64,000 nucleotides of DNA from Harmothoe impar (GCA_947462335.1 OX381720.1:49036481-49100480), one strand, 5' to 3'. Positions 31,591-43,644 are shown, counted from the first letter of the stretch. The notes: generated by a model not told the origin, from the letters alone. Numbers and translations: made by a program.

Positions 31591-33786
31591 GTAGCTCATA
31601 AAATGTAGACATTGTGCATACACAGTTTTTTTGGTGAACCATATAAGAACATAAAATAATGTTATACATAGAAAAGTTCCTGAGTATTACTTTTTTTTTT
31701 GTTCAGTGGTACACTATGCCCCCACAAGCAGAAATGGGCATAATTATGCCTAGAGGTTAACAGAACAGAAGGCAGCCCCCAAGAAGGCAAGATAGGAGTA
31801 TGCTTAAAGCATATTCATAGGCTTGCTATTGGAACTAACAATGTGCATGAGGCTATATTTCATTATATTCTAATGGGACATAACATTGTAACCACATTTA
31901 CCAAGTTACAGATGCATAAACAGTGTTTTATTGGAGTGGGCCACTCAAGGTACAAGGTGGGCCAGTCATGGTACCAATTCAATGTCCAAAGGGTACCTTA
32001 CTTTAATCAGCATTTTCACAATATATTACATAGAAATCAATATTTTTTACATGTCTATAGCATTCCAAACAGTGTCCCAATGAAAAGTGCTGCGTACTTC
32101 ATGAGGATTGGATCACTCTTTCTACATGTAATATTGTATCAAAGTCTTGTGGGTTTCAGCTCCTCAACAGGGCCACATATGGGCGGTTTACCCTACAAGA
32201 ACCTGGGTGACCCTTTTCTCCACCTTATACCACAGTGGGCACGGAGAACAAAGCATTTCACACCTCTTGTATACTGCATACAGCTAGTGGTATCAAGTAG
32301 TTAAATAGGCCTTCACTATATTTCGCGTACAGATTGGTACAACTACGACGTAAACGGTCGATGCACTATTTGTTGGGGTTAAGCTTATGACGATCCCCTC
32401 GACCATGAAGGCGTCAAAATAGCTCTACATTATTCTCCTATTATGGAGGCATGGAAAGTGTTCAGCAGCTGAGCTACTATTATTAAACCATGATAACCAT
32501 CGCTTTCATAGCCATAACGAGCAGCACTAATGGATCAGGATAAGCTTACAACATTTAACCATTCACTGTGCTCCTTAAGACGAGTGTTCCCCTTCTACAA
32601 GTCACTATTTACAGATAGGAACCACAGGGCCCCTTATTACCATAGACAAAAGAGACTGCCATTCTGATGAGTGAAATTTAGGTGTGCCTAAATAGATATC
32701 GCTCCTCTGTGCGAGATTTCGCGAGATTTTGCTCCCCCCCTCCCGCCTTATTAAGTTATGACCACTCCCCTACCTTTTTTGGAATAGGTTTATTGACCAA
32801 AATATCATGTAAAGGTAGAACTCCAGTACCTAGCTCGGGGCTGGCCTATGTGTAGGACAGGTGACACAAAGACTGTCAAGTGGACAATATACTCAAGCAG
32901 CAGCACTGTGAATGGAACTTCAAAAAACACACTCTCAATCTGGGATGGCAACATTTTAATGGGGACGTGCAATTACCGTAGTGGCTTGAATAATCGTAGG
33001 GGTTTCAAATATGCGCATGTCTTGAATTTGTATTCAACACAGGGATGAAAGTGACAAAGCTAAAAAAAAACTTGTTCATATTGAGGCCCCTGAATAAAGT
33101 CCTCAATAGCTAAGTACAGGTCTTCGAGAAATAAAAAGAAATTGAAGTCAGGGGAAAACTTAAATACTTTCATCCCTGAAGTGTCTGCGCTATAATATAT
33201 GTCTGCAAATTGTAACAGCGTTATACAATATCATAGAATATGTATAACTTTAAAAACCTACATTACTGTGGGTGGGCAAACGTGCCCTACACTGCCGGAC
33301 CTTGGCTGTCCGTCTATGATTTGGCGTTGTCCTGTAATGTCATCGTGCGTAATAGTATGTTCATCTAACGCTTGTAAATAATCATCTTTATCTCATCAAC
33401 TGTGTGCTTTCAAAAGAATTTAATCTAGAGATCCATCATTTATTGTCATAAGGCCACTCCAATTAATTTACTTGCTATGGATAGTAAACTAGTTACAGTA
33501 TAGCTAACTGGAACCAAATTTATAGAAAAGGTTCTTTTATAGTTTTCATACTATTTTCTCTTGAAGTTGAAAAAGTGACCAGATTTCTGGGCATTTGTAT
33601 ACATGTGTCAGTATGGAAGTTTCAGTTTTAATGTGTAAGTGAATGGAGGGTGTTTTATGCATAGTAGTTCTCATCTTTCATACAATGGGTTTACATATAT
33701 CAACTCAGAATTGTCAGGACCAAAAATGGTGTTAAGATGTCACGTTGAAATTTCTATGGCCCTAAAGTGTGGGTATTTTAGACTCA

Positions 33787-33939
33787 TCCCAGCTAACAAA
33801 AAAAACGTTATTTTACGTCGAAATAACGTTTTAAACTTTACATAACGTTATGCCATACTAAAGAGCCTTAGAAAAACGTTGACATATAACGTTATATAAC
33901 GTTATAAAAGGGTGTATAACGTTATTCTTTTACTGGGAT
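33787..33939. mobile_element. MITE with CCCAGCTAAC..ACTGGG ends and ACGTTAT iterations
   Basis: The left end CCCAGCTAACAAAAAAAACG pairs with the right end CGTTATTCTTTTACTGGG. The body has seven or more ATAACGTTAT-like palindromes, so it folds extensively. No coding capacity. Confidence 0.65.
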
Positions 33940-34279
33940 GGGCTTAAGAAAAATGCCGAGTCATGCAGTTATAGGGGAGTGTTCATTTACCAGTTACAGG
34001 GGGTGGGTGGTGGAGGGTTGGTGGGTTGCAAATGTCAACCCCTCCGGAGGTTGGGGGTATAAAGACTCTGACTCCTCTTGAGGAGGGGGGGGCGTAAAAA
34101 AGCATACCCCTTTTAGTAAAAAAGCAGGGCGGTACTATATACTTTAAAGGGGGGTGATAAAAAAAATTCGGCAAGGGGGGTGGCACAAAATAAACCATGC
34201 GCTCCCGACAGGGGGCGGAGGTGAAAAAAGTTGTCGCACCTTCATGCGAGATTTTACCCCCACCTTGTGATTACGTACT

Positions 34280-34383
34280 GGATATACTCCTGGTGGTTGA
34301 GAGGCAATATCATTGATATAAGCAGAGGCCTTCGGCCTCTGCTTATATCAATGATATTGACTCGAGACACCAGGAGTATATCC
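34280..34383. repeat. Near-perfect long hairpin
   Basis: A 26-bp perfect stem (34305-34330 with 34334-34359) closes on a three-base loop TTC. After a short asymmetric bulge, a further perfect 16-bp stem pairs GGATATACTCCTGGTG (34280-34295) with CACCAGGAGTATATCC (34368-34383). Confidence 0.85.
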
Positions 34384-35592
34384 GACATACAGCCCACTTT
34401 CATAGATTGATTTTGTAAAATAGGCTAATTACAGCTCTTTTTCCACACATGTGGCCTAGGAGGATATCCTGTATAAGCCTCCTAGGAGTTTATATATATG
34501 ATCATCAGCTAGTAGGCCATTCTAATATTTCAAGAAAAATATAAAAATAAAAATAAATAAAGGGGTGCGGGGGCGGAGCCCCTGATTTACACATTAGCAA
34601 CACCAACTGAACAGCACTCTTAACTTTGTCTAATGTGACAATCCCTCACCACCATATAGACCCTAGCTAACAGGCTCAGACACATGTGGCTGTGTAGTCC
34701 TGCTGCTAAGGTACAGGGTACTTCTTGTTGGCATTGGCTCAAAATGGGTTCAAACCCCTCAAAGTTTTTAGATGGCATTACTCATTGGGCTCAAAAGGCA
34801 TAAGCAGTACATATACTATTTGGTGATGAGTATCATTGCATGAGTCCTGATGGAACAGTTGGTTCGCTGGTGGCTCAATAGTTCTGAGGTTGTGGGTATG
34901 GATCCTGCTAGATACCCTGACTCTCAAAGAGAAAAAGAGCTCTTAAATATAACCACCTCCTAGGGGTGTATTAAATGATCACTTCCAAATGCTACAAGGG
35001 TGCAGGGTCCTGTGCCCCGGGGAGGAGACACAAACACATGACTTGCACTTTTTTGTTTGCCCTTTGTGAAGTTGTGTCCACTATGCATAGATCTGTCTCC
35101 ACCATGAGTCCAACAGTCAGATCACGCATGAATACAGATTCTGTCGCAACTTTCATTATTTTTATAAGTGCAGTGTCATTCGTACCATCTAGATTTTTAA
35201 TTAAGCGCAGGTGCGGTTATTCAACCCACTACGGTAACCACTGGTTATGAAACTTAAAAAGGGAGAAAGGTACATACAGCAGCCCACCTCCATGACCTTG
35301 AGACGTGTGTATCTGTGTGTCTGTCTGTCTGTGGGTCTGTGTAAATAGCCAGTCCTGCGTGTACATAACCTGCTGTATACGACAACTCATCCCCAGTAAA
35401 TCCATTCACGTGCTGGAAGTGCCCAGGGTAGGTCACACTCTTCATAAGCATCATATTTTATACTTATACATTGGCACTGATTTTGCCAATTTATACTCCT
35501 CATGCATCACATGTATGCGGTATCGACGTAATACACTTAGCATTGCCTGCATGTTGTGAACCACAGAGCATACCAATTTAGGCGACTTATGC

Positions 35593-35861
35593 ATGTACAC
35601 TGAAAAAGTAAACTTGTCTCCAGACTTGTCGAAGTGACTATCAAAATAAACGAGTCAAACGGTGTCTAACCTGTCAGGTTACCATCCCACAAATATAATC
35701 TGGAGCTGGTAAATGTCGGGTTTTGGGCTGACACATGCCAAGTGGGTCTTCTATCTCAAGCTAGAAGAGGAGAAGACCCGCTTCCTTGGACAAGTTTTGA
35801 ATCGTTTATTTTATGACCGTCACTTGGAAGAGTCTGAAGTCTAGTTAACTTTTTGAGTGTA
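35593..35861. mobile_element. MITE just upstream of the PEBP gene
   Basis: The ends ACACTGAAAAAGTAAACTTG and AGTTAACTTTTTGAGTGT are inverted. The inner arms also pair (CTCCAGACTTGTCGAAGTGAC with GTCACTTGGAAGAGTCTGAAG, and AATAAACGA with TCGTTTATT). It ends about 130 bases before the ATG of the PEBP gene and so lies in its promoter or 5' UTR. Confidence 0.65.
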
Positions 35862-35990
35862 TGGTGATTTATTTTGTCTGTATAATTCTAAGATAATAAT
35901 TATATGAATTTTTCTTTTCCGTTCCTCCCCACAATAGGATTTTTTCGCATGGTGATATAGCATCCGCAGACGGCCTATCAACTTCCCACA

Positions 35991-38900
35991 ATGGCCTTAC
36001 CTCTGGCCGTCTTCTTCATCCTCACCTCATGTTTGCTAACAGGCAAGTTGGAAGGTCTCATATTTTTCATACGTGTCTCCAGCTAACAAGAACGCGCACA
36101 AACCATATAAAAACGTTTGGAAAAGGGGTTTTTGTTTGCTGGGTCTATGTATATACCCTATATTTTATGTTTGTGCAAGGCGAGAAGATGAGAGTTTTGC
36201 CGCTAGGCAACCCAAAATCCTGTGCTCTAAATGCAAGAACTGAGATGGGGTAAAGTAGAGAGTGGAAGCGTGCATGTATTTGTAAAAGGGATCACATTCA
36301 AAAGTGCTACCATGTAAGTGGTATTACATATATATGTATACTGTGAAAGTACTTTATTTCACTGGGTATATATTTTCGCGATTTTCGCGGAAATGGAAAA
36401 TATATGGTTAAGTATGGAATAAATACTCTTGAATTTGCCGATTTTCACTCATCCACGAAAATTCAGACCCGTGAAAATAAGTACTTTCACCGTATGTCAG
36501 AGCAGACAACATGAAGCTGATAGAAGATAACAAATGTGTTATCCAAATCCAGCTAGGAGCGCAGGAGCACTCGCCTAAATCATATCAATAAGGCCAAATA
36601 AAAAAAGTTTTGTTTCAGGTAACATGGGATAAAACTCTAGGGTCGGTAGGTCGGATTTTAAATTTTTTTTTTACATAACCCTAAAATTGACCCCAAAAAA
36701 GTATTAAAATGGGCAGATGTTTTTCAAAACTTTTGAAAACCTAAAATTTCCCCCCAAAAAGTGTAAAAATAAAAAAAGAATTCTTCAAAATTGCATAAAA
36801 AAACGTAGGGTCGGCCCTGTTTACATAGGGTCGGTCGGGTGACCTGAAACAAACCTTCTTTTTTTTTGGTCTAATCGCCTTTACTTTTTTTAAATGACAT
36901 GATTCACACAGGGCGGGATACATTTAAGGTATAGCAGTGCTTTACCTCTGGAAGAGGATTCAATCACATTGCGCATTGCGACAAAGGATATTAGACATTA
37001 AAACATGAGGCCCTTATTAGGTTAATATATCGAAGGAACACTATTGATATAGGGATTGTTATACAAAAGGCCTATTAAAGACCAAACTATGAGCTGAATA
37101 CAGGAGGTAATTTGCAGAAGGCAATGTAAGATTGTATCTAGATAGGAAAGGTATATGAAGAAGGTAATAGTGTATATATTATATTATATGAGGCCACATA
37201 GAAAATATCATCATGCAGCTTTGCAGACACCGCACCCGGGCACTGCCAGTATCGATTTAAACCTGTTTAAAAGGGCATCCCGGATACACTTCCGTCCCCA
37301 AGACTATTGTGCCTCTACATGGGTAAAATTCGACACGTGCGACACGGCGACACGGCCCCTTTAAAAATCGACACGTGCGACACGGCCCCTTTAAAAATCG
37401 ACGGACACAGGCATTATTACTATAGGGCCCAGTATATTCTTCATACATAAAAATCGACGCGATGACTGGGCCCTTCTTGCTAAAAATCGACACGGCGACA
37501 CAGTCAAATCTGAGGGTACCCATGTAGAGGCACACTTTTCCTTATATACACTTCCGACCCCAAGTGTATCACAGGTGCACTTTCTACTAGACACAGGCAA
37601 TACACTTGTATGTAGTTATTTTTTGGTGTTTCACACTATCTGAGGGGTATTCACTGTTCCTCACATTTTATGTGGATCACCAGCTGAAGACTTTTAATTA
37701 CAAGGCTTATTTTTGAGGATATATAATATTTATATAGTAGTATACCTATGGTTGGGACTGGACTTGCACACTTTTTCACCATTAGAGTGGTCAATAGCGT
37801 AAAAGGTTGGCCCGATTATGAATTAACATAACTTTTGACCTGCCCCCTACTTATATAAATATTTATACATAATATATCATATTAACGCTTTAACCCTTTG
37901 ACAGATTCACAAACACAAGACTCTACCCAGGTCATGCTACACATGTGTGTTACCAATTCAATATCCTTTCCAAACTATTACTCTGAACAACAATTCTCAT
38001 TGCAGGAGCAGTTAGTGAGGATGGGGCATGTAGTAAAATACGTAGGTCCAGCAATTTGGCAGGCTGTTTGTCAAAGGTCCGTCAGATCGCAGCCAACTCA
38101 TCATACTTCTGGTTTGGGAGTGTGCATGCCGCAAAGTGCCCCTCAGACCTCAAGCGCACAATCAACTGCTACAATCCCCACCAAGGGGTGAAGACCTTAT
38201 CAGATTTAACATTTGGAGTGGACAATGCTTATATTTCCCTTGATCGCTATGTGGATGTAAAATATACTTCAGCCCCAGGTAAGAGATGCAGGCTCAAAGC
38301 CCAATGTGAGATAAAAGGCCCGTGTCCACTAGCATATATCAGGCTGTGTGTCGTCCGTCAAAACGTGAATTTGAATACAAATATGAAATATATGTTTCGT
38401 CTCCCTGTGGACACAGCTGGACGACAAAATGCTCAAATACAAAAGTGGGATAGCAATTTGCAGGGTTCAAAAATGGACGACAAAAGTGGGCATTTGAATA
38501 TCTAACATGTTTGATTTTTAGTGCAGAAATTGGGCAATATGCTCTTTGTTCTATTATAATATCTTGTCCATGTTTGCCCTGGGCAGTCTGGGCAGCAATT
38601 TATAACGCCTGGTGGACACAGCCTACCTGCAGTTAAAGTAGAATATATCTACAAAATATATTCCCAGATATGTACATATTGCTGGACGTCAAAACTGCCA
38701 TATATTCCAGTTTCCTTGCCGTATAGTGGACACAGGCCTATTGAGGGATGTTAGCATTCTAAGCATATCCCATCTTAAGTAATATATATATGTTATATGT
38801 TATGAAAATGTAAGACTATAAGAGATATGAGAGTATTACAAGCATACGAACTGATGTATGTGTACATATTTCTTCAATCAAAATTATCTAACTAAGTATT

Positions 38901-41900
38901 TGTTGCTTAACAGGCTCATATGTTGGCTGTGACCATACATTCACACAAAACAGCACAGTTGAGTTCACTGTGGACCCTCTCTCAAACACTGCCATCCCCT
39001 CCTGGGACCTGAGAGCCATGCCCGAGGTGACCTGGACTGCAAACCGATATGACTTGTTCACACTGATTGTGTTAGATGTTGGTTATGGTTGGCTGCATGG
39101 CCTTTATGTCAACATTCCTGGAAATATGGTCAGCAATGGAGAGGTGAGGCACATTGCTTATTGTAATACAAGGGGTACAGTCTTTGGGTTTGTTTCTTCT
39201 TTTTTAAATGTAATCCACCAAACATCAATGTACTTTAAGTTTTAAAAATCCCAAAGGGGCAGGGGTCGAAATCCTAGGAGTCACCCCTGGATCCACCTCT
39301 ACTGGATGTATGAGATATTCTGGTAGGTCATTTTTGAAAAGAAAGAAGATTATATTACCAATTTCGCTGAAGAATCCTTGATAGTTTTCCGGCTTACAAT
39401 CAGTAAAAAGTGCCTACAAAAAAGAAAAAGAGTCACTCCTGATTTCAAGCCATTGTATAACTGGGGATATATAACATAGATGGCATAAAACACAAAATCG
39501 AAATATAATTCTTAGTTCTTGTCGCACCATCAATAATAATATCTTAAATTATGAATTGATATACTTTTAGGCAGTTAAGGCTTATCAAGGGCCACAAAAC
39601 GCTCGGAACGTGGCAAATCCCTACGCCTTTGTCCTATACAAGCAGCCATCTCCCATCAACAAAAATAGCATATCTCTGGCTCCGTCCCCACCGTTTAATG
39701 TTACCAAGGCTGCACAAATCTACAAATTTGGAGGTAAGAGAATTAGGACCTTCATACGCGCACCCGTCAAATGTAATGGATCTGTTATACTGTAAACCAT
39801 CACATTTGGAGGCCACATCAATTCAAGGGCTTCTAAAATGGCAATTTCGCTATTGTAAACAGGTACTTAGGTACATGTATATTGACTAACCTCTTATCTA
39901 CAAATAAACTCCTGGAGGGCTATATTCATTGATGTATAGCTCGGTCAAGTTGAGGCCACTCCCAGTGGCTCTCAGGTCTGAAATATCAATGAATGATATT
40001 CATTTCTTCTGCAGACCTGGTGGGACTATCATGGGTGCTAGCCTCATACGATGCTTATGCCATGGAACTACGAGCTGCCGTTGGAAGTATGCAAAACTGT
40101 GCTGACTTGGTATCTAAAGGTAAAGACAATTTAATGCTCTGTTTAAAGCACTACACACAGGTAAGCCGAAAAGAAAGGTGCATAGTTCACCAATTGAAGT
40201 AATTAAAACCAATAGAAAAAAACATATAGACCTATACACAAAAAAAATCTGTAGAATTACAAATAGAGTAGGGCCTTATCATAACTTACATGTTAGAGCC
40301 CATGTAGTGGCCCTAGACTCTTTAATTCGAGACGGCGACATGGGTCTTTATTTTGGCTCAGTGACATGGGACATGATGAATAAATAGATAGAGACATGGG
40401 ACATGGGACATTCCCTAAAATCAACATGGCGACATGACCATTTCTTAAGATCGGCATGGCGACATGAGACATGGGGACCCCCCCCCCCTACCAAAGGCTC
40501 CTATGTACGTGTCCATATATTCAATCCATCATAAAATGTTTCAGCATATCAAAACCACCCTCGTCGACCTTTCCTGCCGTACCCATTGGACCTAAGCGTC
40601 TATCTGAGGTTGCAATTCTCTGAGGACGCTACCACTTACCCATGTGGAAATGAAAGTAAAACACTCCAGTACGTTGTTGTCTTATATAAGGCCTTAAAAA
40701 AAGTTGTGTTCCGGTATCCCGACCGACCGTACGTTTTAGGGGCGGACCCTAATCTTTTGGGACATTTTTTTAATTTTTGAGGAAATTTATGACATTTTTG
40801 GCGTTTTTACTACACAAATTGACTCTTTTGACCAAAAGAAATTGTAAAAAGAAAAAAAAATCCGACCTACCGACCCTGTTTATTTTTGGCCATGTTACCG
40901 GAACACAACTTTTTTTTAGGCCTAAGAGAAAATAATCAGTTCAAAGTGACTGTCGTCACTGAAGATGATCATTGTCACGAATACATTTCATGGTGAAATA
41001 ACCTTCCCTAGTATTCCACAGCCTATGACGTCATCAAATCTGGGCACGATTACATATGTAAAATACAAAGCAACATGCAGTCTATCCATTCAAAGCTGAG
41101 GCGTATTTCAATTATTAAACCTTGGACTGTATTTCACTCGATGTCACCTTGTGAAATATGGCCCATGGCACAACTCATGAAATGACATTTAATTCTCAAT
41201 CATTCTCATGAACCTTTGTCTGTATATCACATATAGGTCATACTAAAAGTATCATATATTACCTAGCGAATTCCTGGGTTTTTTTCTCATCTCCCTCAAA
41301 TAATCCAAGACATAAATTCTCCTATAGAGGACTAGAAACTTTATAGATATAGCGATCTTTAATGTGCATCATGTGTAGGTATTGAAGTATGCCATGTTCA
41401 TTTTAGAGCTGAAGACTTCTTTGTGGACCCCATTGGCATGCCCCTCCTCAATACAATAAAAGCTAGAACAGAAGCCACAAAGACATTCTCTATACAGATG
41501 AACAAGATGTTCCCAAATGATACAAAGGATTTCATTGGTAAGTATCAACTCAGCCATTTATATGTGTTCAGCATGTAGACTGGTTAGGCTTACTAAAAAA
41601 GCTCTAATACCATGGTAGGAATTGCTGAGGTAGGGCCTATAGGTAGTTTTCTGAACAAAATAAAATAATGCAGTGGGCCCTGTTGAGGGGAGACATTAAT
41701 CAATAATCAATGAGAAATGTGATTATAATTACATATCATTTTTACTTCTTTTTTTGTAACCTATAGACGCTATTGCCTATGGCATTGCCTATGGGTCTGC
41801 TATTTTAACGTACATTATGTATCCATATTCTCTTTGATACCAGGAAAGATGTACACGCTGATGGTAGTGGATGCTGACCTCCCGTCTAAGCTCTCGTTCA

Positions 41901-42475
41901 TCGGTTCTAATGCCACGCCCATACTCCATGGCATGACCATCAATATTAAAGAGGCTGACTTTACAAGTGGCTTCGACATCATGCCCTACTTTGGTCCGGC
42001 ACCCACTGATCCAAACACCCACTTCTACTATTTCCTGTTGTATGAACAGTCGGCTAGAATCGATTTGACGAATACAGTTGACTATACAGACCGAGGACGC
42101 TGCAATGATATCCCCAAACTGAAGGACAGGTAAATAGAAAGTGTTCAGCTGTGAACATAGGTTATACACATGCACATGAAGAAACCGAGTCAGAATGGAG
42201 TATACTGCCTCCAGCATGACTCCCTCTTCTGACTGTTTTTGATTATTTTGCTGAAGGGGTCAGTACCTGACTCCCCTTAGAATGGGAGTTATTATCTGAC
42301 TCCCTTTAGAAAGGGAGTTATATGACTCCCTTGTGTGAGTTTAGTTTAGGGAGAGGTCATTTTTTAACAACAAGGGGGGGGGGGGTCACCCCCCTCCCAC
42401 TGTTGTTAAAAAATGACCACTCCCTTAGTTAACATGAAGAAACATCTGAATTGTTGTGGATATACCTTAGGCCTA

Positions 42476-42568
<93 letters not shown>

Positions 42569-43228
42569 CTCCAGGGTGCTGTTTCTCCACAAATTTGTGG
42601 ATTTATGGAGTTCCGCAATACACAGTCCATAGATTAGTGGAGAAAATAAAAATGATGATTAAAAAAGTTGTTTTGGTACTTTATATTCAATACATATAAT
42701 AGTACTGAAAATACATGTTTTCATTCTGCTCTTGACCTTCCCCCATCCCTGTTTCTCTGCCTTATATCCTTACGCACAAATTCATAGACCAAGGATTATA
42801 TGGGATTATCTTTCTATGGTAGATGTACAGAAAGTTAGCATGCAAAGATATGTCGGTTACTTAGGTTTACCATATTTATCTAGCAAAACCACACAATATA
42901 TACATCACATTAAGTGTATTTGTGCATAATTTGGAGATCTACATTGTGTAACGTTTGTCTCCGTTTATTAGATTAATTTTACTTCAACTTATATATACTC
43001 AAGTTCATTCAGAAATATAGTCATCATAGCCTTTACTATGTTCTTCCATACAGATGCCAGTTCGAAGTGACTTCCTTTGTATCCACAAACAACCTGAAAC
43101 TGGTGGGTGCCACCTGGCTTACTGCTACTGCGGACGAGTATGTGGTGTGTCAAAACAAGGCTTCACCAACATCACCGAGTGTCCTCCTCCTACTACTTCT
43201 ATTACTCCCTACTTTTTGGATGATATGA
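35991..43228 (+). CDS. Secreted protein with two PEBP-like domains (nine exons)
   Basis: Exons: 35991-36042, 38006-38278, 38914-39143, 39571-39733, 40015-40119, 40545-40655, 41379-41537, 41844-42129, 43054-43228. They join in frame to 517 residues. Intron 1 uses a GC donor (AG/GCAAGT); the rest are GT-AG. The start is MALPLAVFFILTSCLL, a signal peptide. A first half (about 18-310) has a degenerate PEBP region (YDLFTLIVLDVGYGWLHGLY..NPYAFVLYKQ). The second half has the clearer domain in exon 8: YTLMVVDADLPSK (usual DPDAP reads DADLP), LHGMTINI for the family's WHH/LVVN strand, YFGPAPTDPNTHFYYFLLYEQ for Y.G..PP.G.HRY.F.L. PEBP proteins bind phospholipid head groups or act as kinase or protease regulators. 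The C-terminus ends in a leucine run (SVLLLLLLLPTFWMI) after Ser/Pro/Thr residues, suggesting a GPI-anchor signal. The two-domain reading and the GPI signal are inference. Confidence 0.8.
36340..36495. mobile_element. MITE in intron 1 of the PEBP gene (TA duplication)
   Basis: The inverted ends CTGTGAAAGTACTTTATTTC and ATAAGTACTTTCACCG are flanked by TA on both sides. The centre contains TTTCGCGATTTTCGCGGAAA. Length and TA duplication fit a Tc1/mariner-type MITE. Confidence 0.65.
36594..36870 (+). repeat. Dispersed ~280-bp family (GGTCGG type), best copy
   Basis: Starts AGGCCAAATAAAAAAAGTTT, TGTTTCAGGTAACATGGG, GGGTCGGTAGGTCGGATTT and ends AACGTAGGGTCGGCCCTGTT, GGGTCGGTCGGGTGACCTGA, AACAAACCTTCTTTTTTTTGG. 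The ends are partly inverted (GTTTCAGGT against ACCTGAAAC). Other copies are at 5964-6180 (reverse), 25343-25610, 40687-40921 and 50298-50538, with fragments near 27045 and 43820. No reading frame is shared. Confidence 0.75.
37306..37532. mobile_element. Repeat element in PEBP intron 1 with iterated CGACACG
   Basis: TGTGCCTCTACATGGGTA at 37308-37325 is inverted as TACCCATGTAGAGGCACAC at 37516-37534. The body repeats AAAATCGACACGTGCGACAC, GGCCCCTTT and GGCGACAC several times, recalling the GACATG-iterated family. Confidence 0.6.
38316..38745. mobile_element. MITE in PEBP intron 2
   Basis: The inverted ends AGGCCCGTGTCCACTAGCA and TATAGTGGACACAGGCCT enclose a body with several internal GTGGACACAG copies and no gene. 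Confidence 0.6.
40325..40485 (-). repeat. GACATG-iterated dispersed repeat in PEBP intron 5
   Basis: Iterated GACATGGGACATG with AACATGGCGACATGACCATT and TCTTAAGATCGGCATGGCGA, ending at a C-run. It is an inverted relative of 28020-28170. Confidence 0.7.
40687..40921 (+). repeat. Dispersed ~280-bp family (GGTCGG type) in PEBP intron 6
   Basis: GGCCTTAAAAAAAGTTGTGT, TCCGGTATCCCGACCGACCG and, at the other end, CCATGTTACCGGAACACAAC then a T-run and AGGCCT. Confidence 0.7.
42349..42428. repeat. Fold-back repeat with AGGGAG(A)GGTCATTTTTTAACAACA arms
   Basis: Left arm GGTCATTTTTTAACAACA (42354-42371) pairs perfectly with TGTTGTTAAAAAATGACC (42402-42419), and beyond that GGGAG with CTCCC. The loop is a G-run followed by a C-run that can also pair. 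It lies in PEBP intron 8. Confidence 0.8.
42476..42567. repeat. (TA)n microsatellite
   Basis: About 45 uninterrupted TA units in PEBP intron 8. The open frames through it (Tyr-Ile repeats) are not genes. Confidence 0.95.
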
Positions 43229-43290
43229 CTTCCCACCTAGAGATGATACACCTTCTACATGGACATCAAGTTCTGACATTTCATTCATTG

Positions 43291-43644
43291 CAGGGGTAGA
43301 CACTAACTTTCTCAGCTGTGGGTCCGTAACTTCAAAAATCTATGGGCCCGGATTTTCAGCTGTGGGCCAGAGAATAAATTTTACTTTTTTACAAAGAGAA
43401 AATGGTATATATTCCTGATTTATCTATCTCAAAAGGAGACCAAGTTGCTTCAATTGCTCACATTTTTCTCTTTCCAACGACATATTACATGACTATACTC
43501 ATCAAGTACATTCCTTCCAAATATTTTGCAAAATTTCCTGTGGGCCACCCGGGCCCATGGGAGGGATATTCTAAAGAAAACTACGGGCCCGGACCCAAAA
43601 TTACGGGCCATTGGCTCCCGGGCCAGCGTTAGTGCCTACCCCTG
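43291..43644. mobile_element. MITE with CAGGGGTAG..CTACCCCTG ends, 5-bp duplication
   Basis: The ends CAGGGGTAGACACTAAC and GTTAGTGCCTACCCCTG are flanked by CATTG on both sides (43286-43290 and 43645-43649). The body is rich in GGGCCCGG and GTGGGCC. Fragments of the family lie near 27087, 29040 and 45658. CAGGGGT-type ends recall hAT elements, but those make 8-bp duplications, so the superfamily is open. It begins 63 bases after the PEBP stop codon, within its probable 3' UTR. Confidence 0.7.

Larger units (their letters stand above)
31600..35570. other. Gene-free, MITE-bearing DNA
   Basis: No supported gene. Identified pieces are: a MITE at 33040-33178 (CAGGGATGAAAGT..ACTTTCATCCCTG); an ACGTTAT-iterated MITE at 33787-33939; a C/G-rich element at 33970-34205 with GGGAGTGTTCATTTA at its left end; a strong hairpin at 34280-34383; and a tRNA-like SINE piece near 34850-34930. 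Confidence 0.5.

Noticed and set aside
36029..36253. 74-codon frame in PEBP intron 1
   Set aside because: Intronic; begins across the GC donor and lacks any family feature.
37898..38005. Extra PEBP exon just upstream of exon 2
   Set aside because: GAT-starting frame after CAG at 37904 is open, but joining exon 1 straight to 38006 keeps the frame, while including this piece does not fit exon 2's frame without another splice.
42406..42699. Tyr-Ile repeat frames
   Set aside because: (TA)n microsatellite.
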